In this document: in pieces, positions 27,213-38,899 of the stretch | How positions within the stretch are numbered: position 1 is the first letter of the stretch | Layout: each line of letters opens with the position of its first letter | From: Muraenolepis orangiensis | Lineage: Eukaryota > Chordata > Actinopteri > Gadiformes > Muraenolepididae | Length of the DNA: 64,000 nucleotides | Reading direction: 5' to 3' | NCBI GenBank assembly: GCA_027704905.1 | Contig: CM050999.1 | Location: forward strand, 2,514,347-2,578,346 | Notes under the pieces: generated by a model | The model's input: the letters and a program-made list of their open reading frames with translations, nothing else | The model's database searches: none | What the model was told of the DNA's origin: nothing | Made by a program: the position numbers and the translations under genes

Positions 27213-30200
27213 ATGAACGCGGTGCGCGGGGGCATGGTGACCTGGCGCCCCCAGCCGTGGCAGGACGGGGATGGGGGCGGGGGGGAGCCCCTGTCGGACA
27301 GCGACTCGGAGGAGGAGGACTTCCCCGACGACAGCACCACCCCGCTGGGGGACTACATCACACACGGTAACACGGCACCACGCGCGTACGACCCTCCTTT
27401 TTGATTTCCTGTACATAAAACATCTCAAGGGTTGTCAGGAGAGCTACACTGCCATTTAAAATCTAATTATGTTGCCACCCTCCTTCCTTCCTTTGCACGC
27501 CACGTCTGCAGGACTGAAGCAACTTCTGGACTCCCAGCAGTTGTGTGACGTCACCCTGCTGGTGGAGGGCAAGAAGTTCATGTGTCACAGGTAGGTGACA
27601 CAATTCCTTTATTGGAAGCATCTTAGTGTTGCCAAGCTCTGTAGTTTCTCTCTGTTCCCTCCCGCCCACGTCTCTGTCCAGAGTGCTGATGGCGGCGGTT
27701 AGTCCCTATTTCCGGGCCATGTTCACCAGCCCGCTGGTGGAGTCCCGTCTCACAGAGATCCGCCTGGAGGAAGTGACCTCGTCCGTCATGGAGACCGTCA
27801 TCCAGTTTGTCTACACCGGGGAGGCGGGGCTTTCTCTGGAGACGGCGGAGGATCTGTTCGTAGCGGCCAACCTCCTGCAGGTCATGCCCCTGCAGGAGCT
27901 GTGTTCCAGGTAACCTTCACCCTACATCACTCCACTGAGAGGTAGCACGCCTCCACAGGTCTCGGCACCGAGTCGTTGGGGATAGGGTCAGGGTCATAGG
28001 GTTAGCGTCAGGGTCAGGGTCAGGGTCGCCCGTCTTCACCTGAGCATTAATCTTCGGTCGCTCCTTCAATTCCGGTGAACTAAATACCCAGCTTCCATTT
28101 ACTGTTGAACCCAGTTCCTTAGGGATGGGCATTGTTAAGATTATAAAGATTCTACTAGGGATGGGACGATCACGTTTTTTGCCACCGATCACCGATCACA
28201 ATGAGAAATATCTGCCCCACCGATCACCGATTTTTTATTTTTTTTGCAGCTATAGCGGTCTACAGTGTATTGCTGCTACAGCTGTCTATTATAGCAGGGG
28301 TTCCCAAACGCCGGGCCGCGGACTGGTACCGGGCCGTCGAGGTGTTACTGCCTGGCCGCGGACCGGTACCGGGCCGTGGAGGTGTTACTGCCGGGCGGCG
28401 AAACAGCTGTGTGTTTATCATCATATTTGACTCAAATAATTTGAGTATAGGTGAACGGCGGGCGGTATAATCTATATATAGAGATGATATAGCGGTATAA
28501 TCTATATATATAGATTCAATATATATCGGCGGCATAACGAGAGACTTTCAGTTGCACGCGCTACTAAAGAGACTACGCGCTAGTGACGTGTCGGTCGTGA
28601 ACGAGCCGGGTTTTGTTACGGCGCTCCGCGTACATGCGCGTTTATACTGAAATCGAGCCCTGCCGTTTTGTTAGGGGTGTGTGTTGACACACACTTTGAC
28701 AACCGGTCCGCGAAAATTGACAACTGGTCCGCGAGATTTTTTTTCATGTATCTGCCGATCCGTGGCACAAAAAAGGGTGGGAACCCCTGTATTATAGAAC
28801 AGTTTCATCCATCATGCTATGGAAATAAGTATCTCTGTGTGTTTCAATATAGGCTATATATTTTTGATCTTTACAAACTCTGGAGTTATGTTATGACATG
28901 TTTGGACATGCGTGAAACAATCAGCCATGCAGTAAAATGCAGATGAGCCGACTGTAAACACACACACACAGGGAATAGTGAATTATTACCCCATTTATTA
29001 ACAAGCTGAGAGAAAAAAACAATTAGCAATTTACTTGAGATGGGCTAAAAACGCCAATGGTATTGAATAACCTTATATACAGCATTGGGAACATTGGCGG
29101 AGCTCGGGGAGGGCAACGTCAACAAGATGCCTGCGAGATGGGAGGGTGGAGCGTGGCTCAATATGTGCGAGCAGAATCCCGCATCTTCAACCACGCTAAA
29201 TGGCTGATCATCCAGCGCTATGAATTCCATCACTTTTTTTGTGATCGCCTTGGCTTTCCCACTATCACGGCTATATGCATGTGTGCTCTCTAAAGTGGGT
29301 TGTGTCAGCAGCTGCTGTGGTGTTTTCTCTCCTTTATTTTTCTCGTTCTCCGTGGTCAGTTTAACAAACTCTCCATGCTGCGCTGGGTGATGGGTTTTCA
29401 GGTGTCTTATTAAATTTGTCGTGTTGAAATGTTTTACCTTGCTTCCTCCACGAGATATTTTCTCTTTGCACACATTACAGATGGCAAATGTTACATCTGT
29501 ATCACACACTTTGAAGAAACTCCACACTGCTGACATTGAGGCAGGGCGAGTATCGCTCTGTTTAGAAAAGAGGCGGGGCCCCACGTGTTTTACTCGCTGG
29601 TAAAGAGATGAGCTCACGTGTTTCTCACGTGCAGGATCGGCTATGAAATCGGCAACATTAAAGAAAGATCGGCATTCTCCGATTGCGCATTTTTCTTCAA
29701 AATCGGCCGATAATGATCGGAAGCCGATCGATCGTCCCACCTCTAGATTCTACTACTACTCTTATCAATTCAATACTTTAATGGTACTCTTATCGGTTCT
29801 TCTAGAAGAAAAAGTTAAATTTGAAGTTAAGTGGGTCTTGTGTTTAATGAGAGCGCCCACATACAGCGCTATAACTTCCAGCACTCCTCAAACATTGGCG
29901 TGCATGTCATATAGTTAACATATTACACAACGCCCATCCCTAAGGAACTGGTTCAACAGTCAACGGAAGCTGGGTATTCAGCCCACTGGATCCTATCCCT
30001 AATGGCTCCGTGCTGGGCAGCGTGAGGTGGCGTCCAACCGCTCTGACCGACCTGCGTGGCTCGTCTGGTGTGTGAGACCCGCTTAACATCGAAGCTCTGA
30101 CCGACCGAGGGAGGGGAATGCATCACAGACGAATGTCTTAATCTTATTGCAAATTAGGAACAGAGTCTGTGAAGTTGGTAAAATGTGCAAGGCAATTTCT

Positions 30201-32024
30201 ATGTCGCAATAATGAATATGGCATCCAGAGCGTCCAGTAACGTCAGAGTAGCCTTCCATGGTCCCGGGACCCGTGGTCTAATCCCGGGTCTAAATCTCCA
30301 TCCCTACTTCTCCAGTTATTGTGCCTGGAAGTGCACTCCATTTCTATCATTTGATTGCAAGTGTAAAGAAGTGTCATCTTCAAATAGCCCACCATGAGGG
30401 ATTAGGACATCACTCTTTTCCGTCCAGTGAATCAAAAAGAAACCTCTAAATGGTTTCCTCCGTCTTGTTGTTGGTCTCCTCCTCCAGGTTTCTGTTTGAG
30501 CACCTGTCTGTGGACAACTGCCTGGGCATGTACTCCCTGGCCCGCTCGCACCACGACCAGCTGCTGCTGAGGGCCTCCCTGAGGCTGGTCGCCCAGCACT
30601 TCCCCCGTGTGGCGCGGCAGAAGGACTTCCTGCTGCTGGACCACGGCACCCTGAGCAGCCTGCTGAGCTCCGACCGGCTGGGCGTGGAGTCGGAGGTGGA
30701 GGTGTACGACGCGGCCCGGCGCTGGGCCGAGCACAGGCCGCCGGTCCGCTACGCCTACATGCCGGCGCTGCTGCACCACCTGCGGCCGGGCCTGCTCTCC
30801 CCGGAGGAGAGCAGGCGGCTGAGCCAGGAGCTGGGGCCGGCGGCGGGCGAGGGCCCGGGGGGCCCCCTGAGGCCCCGGGAGGGCATGTTCGAGAAGAAGA
30901 TTGTGTGCGTGGACCTGACGCCGCGCGAGGACGACCGCCCGACGGAGCGCAGCTACGCCGTCGACTGCTTCGACCCGCGGACGGGCAAGTGGGAGAAGCT
31001 GGCGGCCCTGGGGTCGCTGGTCTGCCCCGGCTGCACGGCCGTCGGGGACCGGCTGTTCGTGGCGGGCGGCATCCTGAGGACGGGCACGGTGTCGGCCGCC
31101 GTGCACGAGTACGACGCGGTGCTGGACCGCTGGATGGAGCGGCCGTCCATGCTGCAGCCCAGGGCCATGCTGGGGCTGCTGGGCTGCGGGGACTCGCTGT
31201 ACGCCCTGGGAGGGAGCAACCGCTCGGCCCTGCTGGACTCCTGCGAGACCCTGGAGCTGGCGACCCTGCGCTGGGGGCCCGGCCCCCGGCTGCCTCTCCC
31301 GCTGCGGGCATTCGCCTGCGCGGCGCTGCGTGGCCGGCTGTACCTGCTGGGCGGGACCACGCTGGAGCAGAACCGGGCCGTGGTGCACTCCGGCGTGCTC
31401 ATATACCACACGCTGACGGACTGCTGGACCCGTGTGCCGCTGGACTCGGGCACCACCTGCCTGGCCGGGGGGGTGGCGGTGCGGGGCGGCGTGTGCGCCG
31501 TCGGCGGCTACATGAGGGATACCAGCAAGTTCCTGGACGGCAATTACACCAACCTGGAGACGCTGGACGCCACCGGGCGCGTGCTGTTCTTCCGGGAGGG
31601 GAGGGGCTCCGGCGCCGAGCGGGAGGTGGCCGGGGGAGGGGGTGGCGTGCCGGTTGGGGAGCGGGGCGTGGCCGGCGGCGGGGGCAGCGACCGCGCCCCC
31701 TCCCCCGTGGTGTTCCCGGGCCTCCCGCGCCGCATCGCCGCCGGGGGCGTGGCACGCTGGAAGCGGCGGATCTACGTGCTGGGCGGGGAGAACGGCTCGC
31801 GCTTCTACGACAGCGTGTACTGCTGGAAGCCCGGCTGGCGGAGCTGGGTGCAGCGGCGGGAGAAGCTGCCCCGGGACACGGGCGGGGTGAGCCAGTTCGG
31901 CTGCACCACTCTCAAGTTCCCCAAGAAGCCCATCCTGTCCCGGCTGAGGGTCGCCAAAGAGGACCGCGAGAAGAAGGCCAGCGGGGGACTAGCCCGAGAG
32001 AGCGGTGGACCGGGTCCCCGTTAG
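27213..32024 (+). CDS. BTB-BACK-Kelch protein (kelch-like family), 4 coding exons
   Basis: Exons 27213-27366, 27512-27590, 27682-27909 and 30488-32024 give 665 aa in one frame. Kelch-like proteins usually act as substrate adaptors of cullin-3 ubiquitin ligases. Residues 1-51 are acidic and low-complexity (SDSDSEEEDF). The BTB domain (about 52-155) shows LCDVTLLVEGKKFMCHRVLMA, SPYFRAMF and YTGEAGL. The BACK domain (about 156-265) starts FLFEHLSVDNCLGM. Kelch repeats (about 300-640) show YALGGSN, LYLLGGT, CAVGGYM and IYVLGGENGSRFYD. A Gly-rich insert lies near 540-575. The last exon is very GC-rich, unlike its surroundings. The ATG directly follows an acceptor, so an upstream non-coding exon is expected. 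The family member cannot be named with confidence. Intron 3 contains nested transposons. Confidence 0.9.
28157..29744 (-). mobile_element. hAT-type transposon with BED-finger transposase remnant
   Basis: Ends AGGGATGGGACGATC and, inverted, AGAGGTGGGACGATC. It is flanked on both sides by AGATTCTACT, containing the 8-bp target duplication expected for hAT. The minus frame (about 29740-29045) encodes a BED-type zinc finger (SAVWSFFKVC, CNVCKEKISRGG, NLIRHLKTHH) as in hAT transposases, followed by linker sequence. The catalytic part is missing, so it is an internally deleted copy. A second hAT is inserted into it at 28295-28789. Confidence 0.82.
28295..28789. mobile_element. non-autonomous hAT element (495 bp) nested in the larger hAT
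   Basis: Terminal inverted repeats CAGGGGTTCCCA / TGGGAACCCCTG with a perfect 8-bp target duplication TATTATAG (28287-28294 and 28790-28797). The interior has GC-rich GGACCGGTACCGGGCCG repeats and no gene. Confidence 0.88.
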
Positions 32025-33480
<1,456 letters not shown>

Positions 33481-33724
33481 AGCAGAGATGGAGATCCTTC
33501 CCCTCTGCAGTCCTCCGGCCCGGGGCCAGTCGGCGTCATCGTGGGGTACTTCCTGGTGGTTATCGGCGTGGGGATATGGGTGAGTGCCCTTCAGTGGAGA
33601 GTGGTACCATGTCATGTCGATGTCTTCCATAATAATACCATTAACACTCAATCTGTGCTCGGCTGTATGCTTCGGGTACAGCAGCTTGGAGTTAAAATGC
33701 TTTATTATGTGTAATTATGTTAAC

Positions 33725-34045
33725 ACATTATCCATCCATCCATCTTCTCCCGCTTATCCAAAATGGGTCGCGGAGGTAGCAGCTCCAGCAGGGGACTCCA
33801 AACTTCCCTCTCCATGGCAACATGGACTAGCTCTGACTGGGGGATCCCGAGGCGTTCCCAGGCCAGTGTGGAGATGTAATCACCCCACCCGTACCTCGGT
33901 CTGCCCCGTGGTCTCTTCCCAGTTGGATGTGCCTGGAGAACCTCCCTCGGGAGGCGACCAGGAAGCATCCTCACTAGATGAACCACCTCAACTGGCTCCT
34001 TTCTACGCCAAGGAGCAGCGGCTCTACTCCGAGTCCGATATACAC
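33725..34045 (-). mobile_element. non-LTR retrotransposon 3' end (RTE/Rex-like, tentative)
   Basis: The minus frame contains RMLPGRLPREVLQAHPTGKR and GRPRYGWGDYISTLAWERLG, a C-terminal tail common in fish LINE remnants. It ends at a (TCCA)n tail (33729-33742). The family name is uncertain. Confidence 0.6.
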
Positions 34046-34111
34046 ACATATATATACGTATGTCTCTATATATATATCTATATATCTCTATCTCTATATC
34101 TATCTCGATCT

Positions 34112-34140
<29 letters not shown>
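34040..34140. repeat. (TA)n/(TATC)n AT microsatellite, left of the Tc1 element
   Basis: Continues beyond the transposon at 35795-36293, so the transposon landed inside it. Confidence 0.9.
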
Positions 34141-34142
<2 letters not shown>

Positions 34143-35794
34143 GTGCTGCTCGAAAGTATGTGAACCCCCTAGACATGGTCATTGTAATTGTACAAAAATG
34201 TAAAATAACCTTATTAAATGTATATCCAAACACCAATTTGTAAAGCAGGACTTTCCAAATAATAGACACAAACAAAGAAAAATGATGTATTTTCATTATT
34301 TATTCAAAAAAAGTGGTTTCTCCCACAAAAACTGAAAATATGACTTGTGCAAAAGTATGTGAACCCTTTTGGTTAATAGCGTGTGGCACCTCCTTTTGCA
34401 GCCATTACTGCAATCAAACGTTTTCTATAGCCACTGACCAGTCTCTCGCATCTGCTGTGGGGGATTTTTGCCCACTCTTCCTTGCAGAACTCAGCCAGTT
34501 GAGAAAGGTTGGAGGGACATCTGGCATGTACCCCTCGCTTCAGGTCTAGCCACAACATTTCAATTGGATTGAGGTCCGGACTTTGACTTGGCCAATCCAG
34601 AGTACGAATCCTCTTTTTTCTGAACCATTCCTTGGTAGATTTGCTGGTATGTTTTGGGTCGTTGTCTTGTTGAAAAACCCATTTACGGCCCAGTTTCAAC
34701 TTCCTGACTGATGGCTGGAGATTCTTATCAAGAATTTGCTGATACACTTCAGAATTCATGTTTCCCTGGATGATATGGAGTTGTCCAGGTCCAGAAGCAG
34801 AGAAGCAGCCCCATACCTTAACATTTCCACCACCATGCTTCACTGTTGGGATGAGGTTCTTTTCTTCATGTGCTGTGTTGGTTTTTCTCCAAACAAAGCG
34901 CTTACGATTATGACCAAATAATTCTATTTTGGACTCATCTGTCCAGAGAATGGACTTCCAGAAGGCCTCTGGTTTGTCCAAGTTCTCTCTGGCAAAGTTT
35001 AAACGGGCAGCTTTGTTCTTTTTGGAGAGCAGAGGCTTCCTTCTAGCAACCCTCCCATGAATGTCGTGTTGGTTCAATTTTCGTCTAATTGTAGACGCAT
35101 GTACATTTACACCTGACGCTGCCAGAGAGCTCTGCAACTCTTTAGAGGTGATGTGTGGGTTGTCCTTTACCTGATTTATTATTCTACGGGTGCTTCTTGA
35201 TGTTAGTTTTAATGGGCGTCCACTTCTAGGCAAAGATGCGGTCATCTTGGACGCCCTCCATTTGTAAATTATTTGCCTCACCGTGGATGGATGGAGCTGG
35301 AATCGTTTGGAGATTGTCTTGTAGCCTTCTCTAGACTGATGGGCTGTCAGTACCATTTTCTTGATTTCCTCGGGTATCTCCTTTCCTCTTGGCATGGTTG
35401 ATTCGTATGGGTACACCCTGGCACTGCAGTCGTTTGGTTGTTTTTCTCTCTCTTTTAATCTGTGTTGTCCAACCCTTTTCCTAATGATGTCTCATTTGAT
35501 TGGTTTGCTTAATTGACTAATTAAGCACCCAAAAGTGTTTCACCTGAATCTGTTACCTCCTTGACTTTACCAATACAGCTGGGGGTTCACTTACTTTTGC
35601 ACATCCACTAATTCCATGTTTCATGTATTTTTTTGGCTACTCACACAATTCCCTCTAAAAAAAGTACATGGAACTGTTAAACATAAACCTGACATTTCAT
35701 ATATGTAAAACTTGTGATGATAAAATAGGAAAATCATGGTAAAACAGAAAACTCTTAACTGTTCAAGGGGTTCACATACTTTCGAGCAGCACTG
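34141..35794. mobile_element. complete Tc1/mariner transposon (1,654 bp)
   Basis: Terminal inverted repeats CAGTGCTGCTCGAAAGTATG are identical at both ends and flanked by TA on each side. Inner copies of the 'aaagtatgtgaaccc' motif at about 34343 (left) and 35583-35600 (right) give the IR/DR layout of long-terminal-repeat Tc1 elements. It encloses one intact transposase gene on the minus strand. Confidence 0.95.
34373..35395 (-). CDS. Tc1-family transposase, intact 340 aa
   Basis: The start MPRGKEIPEEIKK is chosen over the ATG seven codons upstream because Tc1 transposases begin this way. It cuts and pastes the element at TA sites. Visible parts: N-terminal paired-type DNA-binding domain with two helix-turn-helix units (VRQIIYKWRASK; STIRRKLNQHDIHG), the GRPLKL linker, and a DDE catalytic domain with Asp in ILWTDESKIELFG, Asp in VFQQDNDPKHTSK and Glu in SPDLNPIEMLW, spaced as in DD34E enzymes. 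The GGGNVKVWG Gly-rich box is also present. Length equals the usual 340 aa and there is no stop or frameshift, unlike every other transposon gene in this window. Codon use looks AT-rich compared with host exons. Activity is not shown by sequence alone. Confidence 0.93.
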   Translation of the reverse strand: MPRGKEIPEEIKKMVLTAHQSREGYKTISKRFQLHPSTVRQIIYKWRASKMTASLPRSGRPLKLTSRSTRRIINQVKDNPHITSKELQSSLAASGVNVHASTIRRKLNQHDIHGRVARRKPLLSKKNKAARLNFARENLDKPEAFWKSILWTDESKIELFGHNRKRFVWRKTNTAHEEKNLIPTVKHGGGNVKVWGCFSASGPGQLHIIQGNMNSEVYQQILDKNLQPSVRKLKLGRKWVFQQDNDPKHTSKSTKEWFRKKRIRTLDWPSQSPDLNPIEMLWLDLKRGVHARCPSNLSQLAEFCKEEWAKIPHSRCERLVSGYRKRLIAVMAAKGGATRY

Positions 35795-36293
35795 TATGTC
35801 TATATCTATATATATAGATATGTCTATATCTATATATCTATATGTCTATATCTATATCTCTATAGAGATAGAGATAGATCTATATCTTTCTAGATCTATA
35901 TCTATATAGATATATATCTATATAGATCTAGATCTATATAGATATCTATCTAGATCTATATATCTATTTAGATCTATATCTATCTAGATCTATATCTATA
36001 TAGATCTAGATAGATATAGATCTAAATAGATATATAGATCTAGATAGATATCTATATAGATCTAGATCTATATAGATCTATATCTATATAGATATATATC
36101 TATATAGATCTAGATCTATATAGATATCTATCTAGATCTATATATCTATTTAGATCTATATCTATCTAGATCTATATCTATATAGATCTATATCTATAGA
36201 TCTATATCTATATAGCTATATATCTATATAGATAGATAGATATTATATATAGATATATAGATATTATATATAGATATATAGATAGACATAGAG
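35795..36293. repeat. palindromic TAGATCTATA-type AT satellite
   Basis: Tandem TATCTA/TAGATC units rich in self-complementary words such as ATATAGATCTAGATCTATAT. The orientation flips repeatedly, so long hairpins or cruciforms are possible. Confidence 0.9.
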
Positions 36294-36767
36294 CACGACT
36301 TCTAAGAAATCTGCAGGTTTGTGTTCCGCTGTTTCTAGCGGTTATCTAATGTGGGAGTTCTCTCCCTTTGATTGACGGAGGTTAGGGTGAGGTTAACCTG
36401 ACACCTGACAGCATCCTCCCTTTATTCAGACAAAGAGCATTCTGTGTGAGTTAATCACAGCCGTGGAGCAGGGAGAATACATCCAGTTATTATTTATTAT
36501 CAGGACCAGCTGGTGCTCCATCCAAAGGGAGGGCCAGATCAAAACAACGCCACTAACGCCGTCTGGGCAACAAGGGACCTTAGAATTGTGTGCTCCTAAC
36601 TGAGAAAGGCCCGAGTGAAGGGAACACACGGGGTGCTCCTAACTGAGAAAGGCCCGAGTGAAGGGAACACACGGGGTGCTCCAGGTAATAAGAAGAACCC
36701 CTCATAAGCCTGGTGGTATGACACCACTCCGAGCGGTTAGTCTCCAGAACTGAGATCTGGTTTCCAG
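36294..36767. other. slc5a2 remnant intron 1 (right part)
   Basis: Contains a 43-bp direct duplication (about 36590-36676, unit with GAGAAAGGCCCGAGTGAAGG). Otherwise no recognised feature. Confidence 0.5.
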
Positions 36768-37438
36768 TCCATGTCCCGGACCAACCGGTCACCGTGGGAG
36801 GATATTTCTTGGCCGGTCGGACGATGACTTGGTGGCCGGTGAGCTTTGCACATACACCAAACATGTCAGTGTAGTATGTAGTGCCTTCCCACTGCTGTAC
36901 TTCCACAGTACATACAACAAAAAAAGCGTAAATGTAATCTAATGTGTCGTCTTCTACGTGCGTGTCTGTCACCGCTCCTTTCCTAAATCTAATCTAATCG
37001 CTCTTTTGTCGGCTGTTCTTCTCCAGGTCGGTGCGTCTGTTTGCCAGTGATCTTGGCAGCGGTCACTTTGTGGGCATCGCAGTGGGAGGCTTGGAATGGA
37101 ACGTTGAATACACACCAATAACACATGGTTCTAATGAGGTCATCAATCACACAAGAGAACTCCCCTTCCAGTGACTGGTATGTCTCAAACACATGACCCC
37201 CAAGGGCCAAATATTCATTACTCATCACAGTTACTGCACTGTATTCAGGATGCTGCTGCACTACTGGCACTTTAAAATGCTTTATATGCTTTTAGCACAA
37301 TATAACGATATGTGCATATCACCCATTAATCACTTAAGTTATTTTATTTTCATTTATTTTATATATAATAATAACTTTATTTGCATAGCACTTTTCATAC
37401 AGATGCACACATTACATGATAAATATATGCTGCTATAG

Positions 37439-38168
37439 ATGCTGAAGATGTTCTACCAGTCGGTGGTAGCCAGTGCCATCTTCTCCGGTGTCGTGTGCTG
37501 GGGAAGCAGGTTGAGGTCAGCAGACGCCAACAAGATCAGCAGGATGGTCAGGAAGGCTGGCGCTGTCCTGGGGGTCCAGCTGGACTCCTTGTTGGTGGTG
37601 TCTGAGAGGAGGATGCTGCGCAAGCTGCGTAGTATCCTTGACAACAACTCTCACCCTCTCCATCAGGTGCTGACCTCATACAGAAGCACCTTCAGCAACA
37701 GACTCATTCCACCCAGGTGTACCACAGAACGCCATAGGAAGTCCTTTCTTCCTGTGGCCATCAGACTCTTTAATTCATCTACCTCGGGTGGTGAGAGGGA
37801 CAGTGGAGACTCAGAGGTCAACACACTGTAAATCCTTTCACTGTAATTTTGCACTGTAAATTCAATTTCACATGTCACTTTTTCAGTACTCATCTGAATT
37901 ATTTATTAGTATTTTATTACTGCCAATTTGCACTATACGTATTGTATATTGTATATACCTACATATTACTGTAATACTGTAAATTGTGCAACTCATCTGT
38001 CTATACATTTCATTTCATTTAGATTATATTTTGTTTATACTAGTTTACTTTAGTTTGTTGTTATTTAGTTTTTAGGTATTAGTATATTTTGTGTGCATTT
38101 ATTCCCCCTGTTTCAACAGTTGCACCTTAATTTCCCTCGGGACAAATAAAGTCATCTTGAATCTTGAA
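37439..38168 (+). mobile_element. L2-like LINE 3' end with terminal (TTGAATC) repeat
   Basis: The frame 37439-37831 encodes a LINE C-terminal region (KMFYQSVVASAIFSGVVCWG, RMLRKLRSILDNNSHPLHQV, RKSFLPVAIRLFNSS). A 3' UTR and 'cttgaatcttgaatc' tail follow. Its 3' UTR also occurs antisense at 41600, 58128 and 60530. Lies in the slc5a2 remnant where mid-gene exons are expected. Confidence 0.8.
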
Positions 38169-38898
38169 TCTATTTGTACGGCACTTGATACTGTGGTATC
38201 GCCTGCCTGACGGTAAAAGTGAATACAGTTCGTGGCTGGGGTGTGCAATGTCTTTTATGATGCGTTTGGCCTTGGCCACGCACCGCTGGTTGTATATATC
38301 CAGGGAGGGGAGCTCACCTCCAACGATATACTGGGCCGTCCGCACCACCCTTTGAAGCGTTCTGCGCTCGAGTGCGGTGCAGTTCCCGTTCCAGGCGGTG
38401 ATACACCCTGTAAGAACACCCTCAATTGTGCCGGTGTAGAATGTTCTCAGGATGCGGGGGCCGATGCTGAATTTCCTCAGACGCCTGAGGAAATACAGGC
38501 GTTGTTGGGCCCTTTTCACCACGTGTGTGGTGTGCGTGGACCATGTGAGGTCCTCGGAGATGTGCACACCGAGGAACTTGAAGCCGCTGACCCTCTCTAC
38601 TGCAACACCGTCGATGGAGATAGGGCCATGCTCTCCTCTCTGCTTCCTGTAGTCCACGATCAGCTCCTTGGTCTTCTTGACGTTGAGGGCAAGGCTGTTC
38701 TCCTGGCACCACTGCTCCAGCGATCCAACCTCCTCCCTGTAGGCTGTCTCGGCGTCGCCGGCGATCAGGCCCATCACTGTCATATCGTCAGCAAACTTGA
38801 TGATGACGTTGGAGCTGTGCATAGCCATGCAGTCGTGGGTGTAGAGGGAGTAGAGGAGAGGGCTCAGCACGCATCCCTGGGGGGCTCCCGTGTTGAGG
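38160..38898 (-). mobile_element. CR1/L2-group LINE fragment, copy B (RT C-terminal half)
   Basis: The antisense frame 38903-38127 encodes TGAPQGCVLSPLLYSLYTHD, the catalytic FADDMT motif, and SHELYSLLPSGRRY, open almost throughout. It abuts the 3' end of copy A at 38900 and the inverted L2-like tail at 38168. Confidence 0.82.
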
Positions 38899-38899
38899 G

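Larger units (their letters stand above)
28086..29985. mobile_element. outer inverted-repeat element split by a hAT insertion
   Basis: About 45 bp at 28086-28135 (AATACCCAGCTTCC ... AGGGATGGGCATTG) recurs inverted at 29928-29975 with a few differences. The ends enclose about 270 bp of AT-rich sequence interrupted by the hAT element at 28157-29744. This fits a non-autonomous DNA transposon with long terminal inverted repeats; the family is unknown. Confidence 0.6.

Noticed and set aside
33488..33579. Treating the SGLT remnant as a functional slc5a gene with unusual splicing
   Set aside because: Breaks lie inside conserved transmembrane segments in at least four exons, and the essential mid-gene exons are absent; no splice choice repairs them.
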